Assembly (NCBI GenBank): GCA_009887095.1 | Contig: QXYC01000009.1 | Coordinates: 1-62,027, forward strand | DNA length: 62,027 bases | Direction of reading: 5' to 3' | Source of the DNA: Candidatus Poseidoniales archaeon | GTDB lineage: Archaea > Thermoplasmatota > Poseidoniia > Poseidoniales > Poseidoniaceae | In this document: piece by piece, positions 7,573 through 16,002 of the stretch | Numbering within the stretch: the first letter of the stretch is position 1 | Layout: each line of letters starts with the position of its first letter | Made by a program: the position numbers and the translations under genes | The notes under the pieces: generated by a model | Seen by the model: the letters and a program-made list of their open reading frames with translations, nothing else | The model's database searches: none | What the model was told of the DNA's origin: nothing

Positions 7573-8823
7573 TCAGTAGACGTCACGCAGGTAGCGCTTC
7601 TGTTCACGCATCATCGTTTTCTCGATGAAATGGGTTGCGTCATCATGAGACATGCCGCCATGTTCCTCTGCGATCGTGATGAGCGCTCTGTGGACGTCCT
7701 TTGCCATGTATTGCTTGTCACCACAGATGTAGAAGTAGGCGCCGTTCTCAAACCATTCCCAGATTTCTGCACCGTGTTCAATCAAGCGATGCTGAACATA
7801 GATTTTCTCGGCTTGGTCACGAGACCATGCAGTTGTGAACCTGTACAGGTGACCATTGTCCATCCATTCTTCGATGGTTTCTTTGTAGTAGAATTCGGTC
7901 TTGGCGGATTGATCGCCAAAGAACAGCCAATTTCGGCCCTCGCCACCATCGAACACACGCTGCTCCATGAAGGCACGGAACGGTGCGATGCCAGTGCCTG
8001 GCCCGACCATAATGATGTCCGTGCTCTTGTCTTCAGGCAGAATAAATGATTTGGTAGGGGACATGAACACACCGATTGGAGCGCCTGTTGTATCGATTTC
8101 ATCAGCCATGAATTGAGTGCACAAGCCGCCACGAGGTCGTCCGTTGTATTCGAATCGGACGATACCAACAGTGAGTTCAACGAAGCCAGGATGTGCGTCG
8201 TGCGAGGAAGCGATTGAGTAGAGACGAGGCTTCAATCGATCTGCAAGTTCGAGGAATTCTTCGGGCGAATACTTGACATCAAATTCTCGCATGATGTCAA
8301 TATAGTCTCGTGTCCAAAGATAGTCTTCGATTGCTTTTGCATCTTCGACCAAGGCCTCGACTTTGGAGACTGGGTCGTCCGATGGTTGGTTTGGGACAAG
8401 ACCTGGTGGCGTTTCACCTGAAGTGTTGGCTGACCATTCTTCGCCGTTGCGGGTTCGGGAAACGATCGAAAGGGAAATTCGCATGCCGCTTGAGACAACC
8501 TTGTTGGTAAGAGAGTTGACAAATTTCTTGTTCGCCATGTGGACTTCGAAGTCCTTCTTGAGAGCGGTGTAAAGGTCACGTTCACCGTTGTGGGTTTCAA
8601 CAAGAGCGGTTCGGTCCCATCCCTGTGCTTCAATCAATTCCTCAACGATGTGAGGTGGGTTTTCAGCAAGAACGCCGAGTGCGTCACCGACTTTGTAGTC
8701 CAGTCCGGAGTCGCCTAATGCGAACACAATGTGTCGAGTTTCTTTTTTCGAGCCCTCGCCGTTGAGAATGTAATTCTCTGTGATTTCGGACATGTATGGA
8801 TTCTTTGAACTCCAGTCGCTCAT
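7573..8823 (-). CDS. CysJ-like FAD/NADPH reductase lacking the flavodoxin domain
   Basis: About 416 residues corresponding to the ferredoxin-reductase half of sulfite reductase flavoprotein (CysJ) or cytochrome P450 reductase. RLYSIASSHDAHPGFVELTV is the RxYS FAD motif, RGGLCTQFMAD binds the FAD phosphates, and IIMVGPGTGIAPFRAFMEQR is the NADPH site. GRNWLFFGDQ and a C-terminal aromatic end (RDVY) follow. The FMN-binding flavodoxin domain of CysJ (about 150 residues) is missing, so electrons would pass to a separate carrier or directly to a partner such as CysI; no partner is in the window. The ATG at 8823 has GGTGAT three bases upstream. An ATG at 8865 with AAGGAGG only two bases before it is the alternative and would add 14 residues. 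The promoter region is shared with divergent crtI. Confidence 0.82.
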   Translation of the reverse strand: MSDWSSKNPYMSEITENYILNGEGSKKETRHIVFALGDSGLDYKVGDALGVLAENPPHIVEELIEAQGWDRTALVETHNGERDLYTALKKDFEVHMANKKFVNSLTNKVVSSGMRISLSIVSRTRNGEEWSANTSGETPPGLVPNQPSDDPVSKVEALVEDAKAIEDYLWTRDYIDIMREFDVKYSPEEFLELADRLKPRLYSIASSHDAHPGFVELTVGIVRFEYNGRPRGGLCTQFMADEIDTTGAPIGVFMSPTKSFILPEDKSTDIIMVGPGTGIAPFRAFMEQRVFDGGEGRNWLFFGDQSAKTEFYYKETIEEWMDNGHLYRFTTAWSRDQAEKIYVQHRLIEHGAEIWEWFENGAYFYICGDKQYMAKDVHRALITIAEEHGGMSHDDATHFIEKTMMREQKRYLRDVY

Positions 8824-8964
8824 GGTATCACCGTACAACCCAAGGCTGTAATTTGCCCCAATCATAGCCTCCTTAAGATGCTTATCACCGCAAGCCATGC
8901 CGTGGTGAATCCTGCTTTTTGTGTGCCTCGATTCTACCCATTGAGGCAAGGGCGGATACGGTCC

Positions 8965-8971
8965 TTTATAT
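8965..8971 (+). promoter_or_regulatory. TATA box of crtI
   Basis: TTTATAT is centred about 27 bases upstream of the crtI ATG at 8995, which would place transcription start at or very near the start codon. A GAGGGAG ribosome-binding-like stretch at 8981-8987 lies between them, so it is open whether the transcript is leaderless. Confidence 0.5.
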
Positions 8972-8994
8972 GGTCAATCAGAGGGAGACAAACC

Positions 8995-10605
8995 ATGACG
9001 AACACAAACGCTCCAACCGCCATCATCGTGGGCTCCGGACCAGGCGGTCTCGCCTCCGCTCTCTTGCTTGCCCATTCGGGCGTGAAAGTGACTGTCCTCG
9101 AGAAAGCCGATGCAGTTGGAGGACGAACCCGACTCTTCAAGAAAGACGGTTACACATTTGACCGTGGACCTACCTTTTTCCACTATCCTGAAGTCATCGA
9201 AGAAATTTTCAAAGCCATTGGCCGTGATGCTCACAAAGAACTTGGGCTCATGCCACTCGATCCAATGTACCGACTCGTTTTCGGTGCAGGAGGTCACATC
9301 GACGCAACCAGCAACCTCGACCAGATGACAGAACGCATTCGTGAACTCGCTGGCGATAAGAATGCTGACGGATTCAAAAATTACGTCAAGCAGAACCGAA
9401 AGAAGCTCGACTTCTCAAAGCAATGCCTCCAAACTCCGTGGTCCAGCCCACTCGACGTATTCTCAAAGCGAGCCCTTCGAGTTGCGACCATTCTCAAGCC
9501 ATGGGCCAGCGTTGCTGGTGATCTCGGCAAGCACTTCGATGACGAGCGTGTTCGACTCGCAATGTCATTCCAAACCAAGTACCTCGGCATGAGTCCATTC
9601 CATGCCCCGTCGTTGTTCACCATTCTCGCTTTCCTTGAGTACGAACACGGTATTTTCCACGCCAAAGGCGGCCTTGGAAGCATCACCGCTCGCATGGGAG
9701 AGATCGCAGAGGAAATGGGTGTTGACATCCGCCTCAGCACTCCAGTCAAGTCCCTCATCTATGAAGGAAAAACCGTGACCGGCGTTCGAATCGAAGGTTC
9801 TGAAATGTTGGCTGACAAGGTTGTTGTCAACGCAGATTTCGCGCACGCCATGACGACCCTCGTTCCTGATGAAAAACGAAAGAAGTGGTCCAATAAGAAA
9901 TTGGAAAAGAAAGGCTATTCTTGCTCGACGTTCATGCTCTACCTCGGTGTTGACAGAGAGTACGATTTACCTCACCACCAAATCTACGCTTCGTCTGAAT
10001 ACGAAAACAACCTCAAGGACATCACGAACCACCGATTGACGTGGGAGGATCCATCCGTTTACGTTCAAAACGCCTCCATCACCGATGACTCCCTCGCACC
10101 TGAAGGCCACTCCACAATCTACGTCCTCGTGCCGGTGCCAAACCAGCACGAAAGCATCGTTTGGGATGACATCAAGGGCGACTTCAGAGAAACCATCGTC
10201 AAGCAACTTTCGAAGCTTGGCTACGATGGCATCGAAGACCACATCGTTTCTGAAACAATCATCACCCCTGACGACTGGGGTGCATCGGATATTTACCGTG
10301 GCGCTGTGTTCAACTTGACGCACGACCTCAAGCAAATGCTCTGGCGACGTCCACACAACCGATTCGAAGAGGCAAACAACCTCTACATCGTTGGTGGCGG
10401 CACGCACCCAGGCAGCGGCCTTCCTACCATCTTTGAAAGCGCCCGTATCAGCAGCAAACTTGTCCTCGCTGATCTCGGCATGCGCCCTGATTGGAACGGT
10501 GTCGACTCCTGGTTCAAGGACGTCAAGCGCCCGAAAGTCGCCGCTCGACCCACCGCCCAACCAAAGGCACGTGGAACGAAGAACGGTGAAGGCCATGCTG
10601 CATAA
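8995..10605 (+). CDS. crtI: Phytoene desaturase (CrtI family)
   Basis: The 536-residue amine-oxidase-type flavoprotein begins with the FAD-binding motif IIVGSGPGGLASALLLAHSG and the second dinucleotide contact VLEKADAVGGRTRLFKKDGY. FDRGPTFFHYPEV is typical of CrtI. It ends with the carotenoid desaturase signature YIVGGGTHPGSGLPTIFESA, then a Pro/Lys/Arg-rich tail of about 45 residues. CrtI enzymes desaturate phytoene toward lycopene at the membrane, feeding carotenoid and, in rhodopsin-bearing plankton, retinal synthesis. No other crt or rhodopsin gene is in the window, so another polyene substrate cannot be excluded. The downstream lipoprotein gene overlaps the last 11 bases, suggesting coupled translation. 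Confidence 0.85.
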   Translation: MTNTNAPTAIIVGSGPGGLASALLLAHSGVKVTVLEKADAVGGRTRLFKKDGYTFDRGPTFFHYPEVIEEIFKAIGRDAHKELGLMPLDPMYRLVFGAGGHIDATSNLDQMTERIRELAGDKNADGFKNYVKQNRKKLDFSKQCLQTPWSSPLDVFSKRALRVATILKPWASVAGDLGKHFDDERVRLAMSFQTKYLGMSPFHAPSLFTILAFLEYEHGIFHAKGGLGSITARMGEIAEEMGVDIRLSTPVKSLIYEGKTVTGVRIEGSEMLADKVVVNADFAHAMTTLVPDEKRKKWSNKKLEKKGYSCSTFMLYLGVDREYDLPHHQIYASSEYENNLKDITNHRLTWEDPSVYVQNASITDDSLAPEGHSTIYVLVPVPNQHESIVWDDIKGDFRETIVKQLSKLGYDGIEDHIVSETIITPDDWGASDIYRGAVFNLTHDLKQMLWRRPHNRFEEANNLYIVGGGTHPGSGLPTIFESARISSKLVLADLGMRPDWNGVDSWFKDVKRPKVAARPTAQPKARGTKNGEGHAA

Positions 10606-11191
10606 GCACGCTGTGATTGCATGCGTTTGCCTGTGCATCCTCTCCGGATGCATTGCACCTGAGTCTCTGAACGACGAACGGGCTTCGACACCACCGATTC
10701 ACATGAGTTTTGAGGCACCCACCCTCGACCGAATCGAAGATGGCGGTGCTACATTCAATCTCCAAGAACGCCTCGCAGAAGGCCCAGTGCTCATGCTTTG
10801 GATCGGCGCAAGTTGCTCTGGTTGTCACGACTGGACCAAGCTCATCAAAACAGCAGTGGACGAAGGCGCCTTCAACAATTCCACGATGAGTGTCGTCAGC
10901 GTCCACCGTTGGGCACAATACGAATCTCTCGAAGATGTCCACGAAACATTTGCCGTTGACTCAAATGAAACCCATTACACGCCTTGGACCGTCGTCACAC
11001 CTTCAACGACGACACCGACGTTCGAATTTGGCACGGATGACGACACTGGCTACCCGGTGTACGAAGCCTACGGAAACCCCGGCACACCAACATTGCAAGT
11101 CATCGACCAAGCTGGAGCTCTCGTGTGGCAATCGAAAACCTATTGGGCAAATGAGACCCTCCTCGGAGAGGCAATTTCCTTTTTCGATTGA
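10595..11191 (+). CDS. Thioredoxin-fold lipoprotein
   Basis: 198 residues. The N-terminus MLHKHAVIACVCLCILSGC is a lipoprotein signal with lipobox LSGC, so the mature protein should be tethered outside the membrane. The segment VLMLWIGASCSGCHDWTKLI has a thioredoxin-like CxxC (CSGC) after a beta strand, and NPGTPTLQVIDQAG carries the cis-proline region of the fold. An extracytoplasmic disulfide oxidoreductase or cytochrome-c-type thiol reductant is likely. The ATG at 10595 overlaps the end of crtI and has GGTGAAGG just before it; in-frame upstream extension into crtI is not credible. The sdh genes follow after a gap of about 120 bases that holds a GTCTCA/TGAGAC inverted repeat. Confidence 0.75.
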   Translation: MLHKHAVIACVCLCILSGCIAPESLNDERASTPPIHMSFEAPTLDRIEDGGATFNLQERLAEGPVLMLWIGASCSGCHDWTKLIKTAVDEGAFNNSTMSVVSVHRWAQYESLEDVHETFAVDSNETHYTPWTVVTPSTTTPTFEFGTDDDTGYPVYEAYGNPGTPTLQVIDQAGALVWQSKTYWANETLLGEAISFFD

Positions 11192-11204
11192 AGCCCGCTA
11201 AAAT

Positions 11205-11226
11205 GTCTCAAACGAGGCACTGAGAC
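11205..11226 (+). terminator. Inverted repeat between the lipoprotein gene and sdhC
   Basis: GTCTCA and TGAGAC pair as a 6-bp stem around ten bases, beginning 13 bases after the lipoprotein stop codon. It has no following T-run. The placement suggests a termination or processing site, but it is weak. Confidence 0.3.
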
Positions 11227-11286
11227 CATCCAATCCATCAAGGCGAATGGTGAACCTCAAAGACCCCAGCGTGTTGGAAGATAATA

Positions 11287-11302
11287 ACCGCCTCTCGGCG
11301 GT
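11287..11302 (+). promoter_or_regulatory. Hairpin next to the sdhC ribosome-binding site
   Basis: ACCGCC-TCTC-GGCGGT is a perfect 6-bp stem with a four-base loop. Its 3' arm runs into GGTGGGTGAT, the presumed ribosome-binding site of sdhC (ATG 11314). Folding could limit access to the first gene of the sdh operon. The pairing is seen in the sequence; regulation is inferred. Confidence 0.42.
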
Positions 11303-11313
11303 GGGTGATACAG

Positions 11314-12132
11314 ATGGGCGAAGGCATCAAACTTCCAGTCCTCAATGGATTGGGTCGCACAAATCGAATCGATAACTGGCTCAAGCAGCCATTGGCTATG
11401 GGCATCGCCCTCACTGCGGCCATGATTTACACCGCAGTCCGTCTTTTCCTGTACCCTGATACGATTCACTACGACGTGAATGGCGCCACCGTCATGTCAC
11501 CGATCTTTTCTCCCGACGTCCTCGAATGGGAACTCTTTGGGCTCAAGGACTGGGACCACCCAGGTTGGGTCAACGCTGCCATTCTCGTGCTGTGGATTCC
11601 ATTTGGTTTTAGAGGCACATGTTACTACATGCGCCGAGTGTACTACCGTACCTTCTTTGCAAGCCCTGTCGCTTGCTGGGTTGACGAACCAGAAATCAAC
11701 AAGAAGATTGGGTATAAGGGCGAAAAGCGCTTGTTCATCTTCAACAACTTGCACCGTTACTTCCTCTATGCTGCCATGATTATTCTGGCGATCAAGTGGT
11801 GGGATGTCACCCACACTTTGCACTTCACCGAAGGCGCAGCACAAGGATGGGGCATCTGCATCGGAACACTCGTGATGGGCTTCGAAGCATTCCTGCTCAC
11901 AATGTACGTCACTTCATGCCACGCTCTCCGCCACCTCGCCGGTGGCGTGTTGGATCGATGGACCTCCCCAATCGCAAAGCTTCGTGGAAAGTTGTTTGGA
12001 CGCATTAGCGTGTTGAACCGTTCCCATGGTTTCTGGTTCTGGACGTCGTTAACATTCGTGTTCTTGGGCGACCTATGGGTCTTGGCAGTTGATGCTGAAA
12101 TGGTGAGCGACATGGTGCTCTTTGCACTTTGA
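11314..12132 (+). CDS. sdhC: Succinate dehydrogenase membrane anchor, cytochrome b subunit
   Basis: 272 residues with about five hydrophobic segments (for example LAMGIALTAAMIYTAVRLFL, YFLYAAMIILAIKWW, GICIGTLVMGFEAFLLTMYV and WFWTSLTFVFLGDLWVLAV). Histidines in NNLHRYFL and SCHALRHL are candidates for haem ligands. It lies directly before sdhA and sdhB, so it is the anchor that passes electrons to quinone. Its size, single-anchor arrangement and the phrase RGTCYYMRRVYYRTFFASP resemble the anchors of actinobacterial-type complex II more than two-subunit anchors; this is from memory of the families. ATG 11314 follows GGTGGGTGAT; a GTG at 11305 would add three residues and is less likely. Confidence 0.8.
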   Translation: MGEGIKLPVLNGLGRTNRIDNWLKQPLAMGIALTAAMIYTAVRLFLYPDTIHYDVNGATVMSPIFSPDVLEWELFGLKDWDHPGWVNAAILVLWIPFGFRGTCYYMRRVYYRTFFASPVACWVDEPEINKKIGYKGEKRLFIFNNLHRYFLYAAMIILAIKWWDVTHTLHFTEGAAQGWGICIGTLVMGFEAFLLTMYVTSCHALRHLAGGVLDRWTSPIAKLRGKLFGRISVLNRSHGFWFWTSLTFVFLGDLWVLAVDAEMVSDMVLFAL

Positions 12133-12143
12133 GGTGAGATGAG

Positions 12144-13997
12144 ATGACTGAAGATTACTCCAAATACGAATACGACGTTATTGTGATTGGCGCCGGAGGC
12201 GCAGGTCTACGAGCGGCAATCGAAGCAGCGCGCAGCGGTGCTAAAACCGCCATTATCACCAAGTCCTTGCTTGGCAAGGCACACACCGTCATGGCAGAAG
12301 GTGGCTGTGCAGCAGCCCTCCAAAATGCAGATCCTCGCGACGGTTGGAAAGTCCACTTCCACGACACCATGAAGGGAAGTAAGTGGCTCGCAGACTGGCG
12401 AATGGCTGAACTCCACGCGAAGGAAGCCCCAGACCGAGTCCGTGAACTCGAACAATGGGGTGCTGTGTTCGACCGAACACCAAACAACCTCATCAATCAA
12501 CGAAACTTTGGCGGCCACACCTTCCCAAGGTTGGCCCACGTTGGCGATGCGACGGGTCTCGAACTCATTCGGACCCTCCAAGAACGTGGTATCCACGAAG
12601 GTATTGACATCTTCATGGAATACACCGTTCGTCATTTGCTCAAGGAAGGCGACCGTGTCACTGGATGTGTCGCATACACCCGTGTTGACGGGGACTTCCA
12701 TGCATTCTCAGCTAAATCCGTCGTTCTTGCAACAGGTGGCATCACCCGATGCTGGTCGGTTTGTTCAGGTTCTTGGGAATACACAGGGGATGGTCATGCC
12801 CTTGCTCTTTGGGCAGGCGCTGAACTCCGTGACATGGAATTCGTTCAATTCCACCCGACAGGAATGGTTTGGCCGCCGTCCGTCCGAGGTATTCTCGTGA
12901 CCGAAGGTGTCCGTGGCGAAGGCGGACGACTCACCAACTCCGAAGGTGAGCGGTTTATGTTCAACTATGTTCCAGAAATGTTTGCTGGCGATCACGCTGA
13001 AACAATTGCAGAAAGCGACCAGTGGGTCGAAGAAGTGGTTTCAGGGAAATTGGCGACTGTTCGCCGCCCACCGGAATTGCTGACCCGTGACGTTGTTGCA
13101 AAGGCCATCAATTCTGAGGTTAAGGCAGGACGAGGTTCACCACACGGCGGTGCTTTCCTCAACATCTCACACCGTGGCGAAGAAGCCATTCTGAAGAAAC
13201 TCCCCTCGATGCACCACCAATTCAAGGAACTTGCTGGCGTCGACATCTCAAAGGAACCAATGGAAGTCGGTCCTACCGCTCACTACGTGATGGGTGGTGT
13301 TCGCGTGAACGCTGAAACCCAAGAGAGCAATGTCCCCGGATTGTATGCATGTGGCGAAGTCGCATCAGGACTCCACGGTGCCAACCGACTTGGTGGCAAT
13401 TCCCTCTCCGACCTCATCACCTTCGGAAAGCGTGCAGGAGAGCACGCAGCGAAGCGAGCCGAAACATTGGCTCAGCCTGGCATTGAAGACGCTCAAGTCC
13501 AATCGGCCATCGAAGAAATGCTCGCTCCACTCAATAGAGAAGATGGCGAAAACCCCGGCGTTATTTACGATGAAATGCGAGACATGATGCAAGCAAAGGT
13601 TGGCATCATTCGCACCAAGGAAGAAATGACCGAAGCCATGGAGGATCTTGCGGCCTTCAATAAGCGCCAGTCTGCTTGCTTCCCCGGTCGTTCCCGCAAG
13701 TACAACTCTGGATGGCATCAGGCCCTCGACCTGAAGAACATGGTCGATGTTTCAACTGCTGCAACACTCGCTGCACTCACTCGAGAAGAAAGCCGTGGTG
13801 GACACACCCGAGATGACTTCCCCGGGGAAACCGAAGCGTGGGGCAAAATCATCAACATCATCTACATGAAAGACGGAGAAATCAAGGTCCGACAAGAAGA
13901 GGTCGAGCCAATGCGAGATGACCTTGATGACGCCATCAAGGAAGTTAAGAGCATGATTGCAGAACGCGCTGCAGAACAAGCCGGAGGTGGCAACTGA
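12144..13997 (+). CDS. sdhA: Succinate dehydrogenase/fumarate reductase flavoprotein subunit
   Basis: 617 residues. [20 protein letters not shown] is the FAD-binding Rossmann motif and [15 protein letters not shown] contains the histidine that carries covalent FAD in this family. [25 protein letters not shown] lines the dicarboxylate site, and [20 protein letters not shown] is the conserved C-terminal capping signature. It oxidises succinate to fumarate in the TCA cycle on the cytoplasmic side of the membrane. The ATG lies just after GAGGTGAGAT and 11 bases after sdhC. The stop overlaps the sdhB start (TGATG), so the subunits are translated together. Confidence 0.95.
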   Translation: MTEDYSKYEYDVIVIGAGGAGLRAAIEAARSGAKTAIITKSLLGKAHTVMAEGGCAAALQNADPRDGWKVHFHDTMKGSKWLADWRMAELHAKEAPDRVRELEQWGAVFDRTPNNLINQRNFGGHTFPRLAHVGDATGLELIRTLQERGIHEGIDIFMEYTVRHLLKEGDRVTGCVAYTRVDGDFHAFSAKSVVLATGGITRCWSVCSGSWEYTGDGHALALWAGAELRDMEFVQFHPTGMVWPPSVRGILVTEGVRGEGGRLTNSEGERFMFNYVPEMFAGDHAETIAESDQWVEEVVSGKLATVRRPPELLTRDVVAKAINSEVKAGRGSPHGGAFLNISHRGEEAILKKLPSMHHQFKELAGVDISKEPMEVGPTAHYVMGGVRVNAETQESNVPGLYACGEVASGLHGANRLGGNSLSDLITFGKRAGEHAAKRAETLAQPGIEDAQVQSAIEEMLAPLNREDGENPGVIYDEMRDMMQAKVGIIRTKEEMTEAMEDLAAFNKRQSACFPGRSRKYNSGWHQALDLKNMVDVSTAATLAALTREESRGGHTRDDFPGETEAWGKIINIIYMKDGEIKVRQEEVEPMRDDLDDAIKEVKSMIAERAAEQAGGGN

Positions 13998-14764
13998 TGG
14001 GACTCAAGGGAAAGAAGCAATCGTTCAACATTCTGAAAGGTGAAGGCGAAGACGCCGAACTCCAATCCTTCGATATCGAACTGGATGAAGGCATGGTCGT
14101 GCTCGATTGTGTCCACAGAATCCAACACGAGCAACAACCTGATCTCGCCGTTCGCTGGAACTGCAAGGCTGGTAAGTGCGGATCGTGCTCGGCTGAAATC
14201 AATGGACGCCCTCGTTTGATGTGCATGACTCGCATGAGCGATGTCGTCGCTGAGACACCTGAGGGACAGCCAATCGAAATCCGCCCGATGAAAGCATTCC
14301 CACACGTCAAGGACTTGGTCACGGATGTGTCCTGGAACTACGAGGTTGCTCAACGCATCAAGCCAATCAAGGGTCCAGAAACCATGGATTGGGAATTCAA
14401 CCAGATGGAAGCCGACCGTGTTCAGCAATTCAGAGAGTGCATCGAGTGCTTCCTCTGTGTGAACACATGTCACGTGCTCCGGGACCACGCATTGTTTGAC
14501 GACTTTGCAGGACCTCGAAACCTCGTACGACTCGCCCAATACGAGATGCACCCACTCGACACAGAGGACCGTGTCCCTGAAATCAAGAAAGAATTTGGTG
14601 TCGAGTATTGCAACATCACACGTTGCTGTACAGAAGTGTGCCCAGCTGGAATCCAGATTACTGACGATGCAATCATTCAACTCAAGGAACGAGTGGTCGA
14701 TCGATATTACGACCCACTGCAGCGTATCTGGCGCACCATTACACGGCAAAAGGTTCGATACTGA
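13997..14764 (+). CDS. sdhB: Succinate dehydrogenase iron-sulfur subunit
   Basis: 255 residues. An N-terminal [2Fe-2S] ferredoxin domain has its cysteines in CKAGKCGSCSAEINGRPRLMC (residues about 55-75). The C-terminal domain has CIECFLCVNTC and CNITRCCTEVCPAG, supplying the ligands of the second and third clusters. It relays electrons from SdhA to the membrane anchor and quinone. The N-terminal strand is slightly unusual (GKKQSFNILKGEGEDAELQS) but the length is normal for SdhB. The start overlaps the sdhA stop by one base. Confidence 0.94.
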   Translation: MGLKGKKQSFNILKGEGEDAELQSFDIELDEGMVVLDCVHRIQHEQQPDLAVRWNCKAGKCGSCSAEINGRPRLMCMTRMSDVVAETPEGQPIEIRPMKAFPHVKDLVTDVSWNYEVAQRIKPIKGPETMDWEFNQMEADRVQQFRECIECFLCVNTCHVLRDHALFDDFAGPRNLVRLAQYEMHPLDTEDRVPEIKKEFGVEYCNITRCCTEVCPAGIQITDDAIIQLKERVVDRYYDPLQRIWRTITRQKVRY

Positions 14765-14775
14765 GCGTGGTCTAG

Positions 14776-15192
14776 ATGGCGATTGACCGCCGCGTGGTCC
14801 AGTCTTTGTTCGCCCTCACACTCGGCCCTGCTTTTGTGTGGGTTGGCATCCAACATTTTGTTAATCCAGCGTTCTTTGAACCGATTGTGCCGGCAGTGCT
14901 TGGCAATCCACCCTTCTGGGTGTACGCCAGCGGCGTCGTCGAGATTGCCCTCGGTGCTGGAATGATTGTTCGATCCTCCAGGCGCATCGCAGGATATTCA
15001 ACGGCTGCGTTTCTTGTTGTCCTCTACTGGGCCAATCTCAACATGTGGCTGAACGAGATTCCATTGAGTGGCACGACCTTTAGCACGCCTGCGCACATCG
15101 CTCGGGCCATTGCACAACTGGTGATGATTGCAATGGCCGTATGGATCGCACAGCGATTTGACCACACTGAACAAGAAGAAAAGAAAGTTTGA
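14776..15192 (+). CDS. DoxX-like membrane protein
   Basis: 138 residues with four hydrophobic segments (LFALTLGPAFVWVGIQHFVN, FWVYASGVVEIALGAGMIV, GYSTAAFLVVLYWANLNMWL and IAQLVMIAMAVWIAQRF). The pattern G-x-x-H-F followed by an E-x-x-x-G in the second helix is that of the DoxX/MauE group. Family members include quinol-oxidase accessory and thiosulfate:quinone oxidoreductase subunits, but most are unassigned. It is 11 bases behind sdhB and is probably the last gene of that transcript, which ends at a strong hairpin. A role beside complex II in quinone or thiol redox is only suggested by position. Confidence 0.7.
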   Translation: MAIDRRVVQSLFALTLGPAFVWVGIQHFVNPAFFEPIVPAVLGNPPFWVYASGVVEIALGAGMIVRSSRRIAGYSTAAFLVVLYWANLNMWLNEIPLSGTTFSTPAHIARAIAQLVMIAMAVWIAQRFDHTEQEEKKV

Positions 15193-15193
15193 G

Positions 15194-15224
15194 GCCTTAC
15201 TCGCCTCCGAAGAGGCGGTAAGGC
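15194..15224 (+). terminator. Strong hairpin after the sdh-DoxX transcript
   Basis: GCCTTAC-T-CGCCTC, loop CGAA, GAGGCG-GTAAGGC: 13 base pairs with a single bulged T and a four-base loop, starting two bases after the DoxX stop codon. It is the most stable hairpin I found in the window. It lies between convergent genes, so it may serve both strands. No T-run follows. Confidence 0.6.
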
Positions 15225-15293
15225 GGCTACCCTTGCGGGAACGGATGAAGCTTCACTTCGTCCGAAAGGTCGGTCAGAATGACAGAATCGAAC

Positions 15294-15557
15294 TCAAAGG
15301 TGTTCGATGCCGGTCTTCTTGACGTTTGCCTTCTTGATCTTGTCAGGAAGCCAGTCAGGACCGTTCGCTGGCTTGTCAACCATAGCGATGCTGCCGGTGA
15401 AGCAGTGGACACGCTTGGTGCCACGCTCACGTAGGCGGATGGTCGTGTGTCCGCGGGTTGCTGCTTTTAGGGCTGCGCCACGGGGTTGTTTGCTTGCAAA
15501 AACCTGGCTCGTATCTTTTCCGTTCTCCATGAGAACAAAGTATTTTTTATCAGACAT
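15294..15557 (-). CDS. Archaeal non-histone chromatin protein MC1
   Basis: 87 residues matching the MC1 family along its whole length. KKYFVLMENGKDTSQVFASK, QPRGAALKAATRG, TIRLRERGTKRVHCFTGS and GPDWLPDKIKKANVKKTGIE correspond to the conserved strands, the QPRxAALKAA helix and the RLRERGTKKVH DNA-contacting stretch. MC1 binds and sharply bends DNA and compacts the chromosome. It was described first from Methanosarcina and haloarchaea. The gene is monocistronic with its own TATA box and a strong GGAGGTAA ribosome-binding site, as expected for an abundant protein. Confidence 0.9.
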   Translation of the reverse strand: MSDKKYFVLMENGKDTSQVFASKQPRGAALKAATRGHTTIRLRERGTKRVHCFTGSIAMVDKPANGPDWLPDKIKKANVKKTGIEHL

Positions 15558-15566
15558 TTTGGATTA

Positions 15567-15599
15567 CCTCCGATATGTTTGTAACCTGCTGAGTATATA
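15567..15599 (-). promoter_or_regulatory. Promoter and ribosome-binding site of the MC1 gene
   Basis: On the minus strand TATATAC (15593-15599) sits about 39 bases before the ATG at 15557, and GGAGG (15567-15571) lies nine bases before it. This predicts a short leader of about a dozen bases. It is the clearest TATA plus Shine-Dalgarno pair in the window. Confidence 0.55.
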
Positions 15600-15692
15600 G
15601 TATTTTACCCGATTAAAGGCAACACTGCGCCATATAGGGACCGCAGTACCTCATTCCGACGGCCGATTTTGGCATCTCGGCTCGCAGTACAG

Positions 15693-15704
15693 CGATTCGA
15701 ATCG
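15693..15704. promoter_or_regulatory. 12-base palindrome upstream of the MC1 promoter
   Basis: CGATTCGAATCG is perfectly symmetric and lies about 95 bases upstream of the MC1 TATA box, between it and the end of the Lrp-domain gene. It could be an operator. Nothing else in the sequence tests this. Confidence 0.25.
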
Positions 15705-15736
15705 AGGGAAAAATCGAGCACTGGTTTAACGTGCGA

Positions 15737-15970
15737 TCAGAGTTCAGCACCGGCGAGTGTTTTTGTATCAATAATGCCGGGAACTTGGCGAATGGCTTCG
15801 ACAACTGATTTCGCAATGGTGGCCAAACTTTCTGCCTCGAGTTTGACAATCAAATCATGATCGCCGAATAAGAGCGTTGCATCTGCAACATGCGCCATTT
15901 CCTTGACTGCAAGGTAGACTTCGTGTTCCTTTCCAGGTGCAACATTGATGAGGACATATCCAACTGCCAT
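15737..15970 (-). CDS. Stand-alone Lrp/AsnC-type ligand-binding (RAM) domain protein
   Basis: 77 residues starting MAVGYVLINVAPGKEHEVYL and containing DATLLFGDHDLIVKLEAES and VPGIIDTKTLAGAEL. This is the alpha-beta RAM domain that binds amino acids and mediates assembly in Lrp/AsnC regulators. There is no helix-turn-helix domain, so it cannot bind DNA alone. Such single-domain proteins are common in archaea and may sense amino acids by pairing with full-length Lrp proteins. ATG 15970 is chosen because the family begins there; extending to 16006 would overlap the upstream gene. It follows the giant secreted-protein gene on the same strand after 32 bases. Confidence 0.85.
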   Translation of the reverse strand: MAVGYVLINVAPGKEHEVYLAVKEMAHVADATLLFGDHDLIVKLEAESLATIAKSVVEAIRQVPGIIDTKTLAGAEL

Positions 15971-16002
15971 ACTGCTCAACCTTACCAAGGCGACAAAGGA
16001 CT

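Noticed and set aside
13862-14749. 295-codon open frame on the minus strand across sdhA and sdhB
   Set aside because: It lies entirely over well-identified sdh genes, has no ribosome-binding site or family match, and is an antisense effect of codon bias.
15694-15703. GATTCGAATC resembling the T-loop of a tRNA
   Set aside because: No 5-bp T-stem, anticodon arm or acceptor stem can be drawn around it. It is better described as part of a 12-base palindrome.
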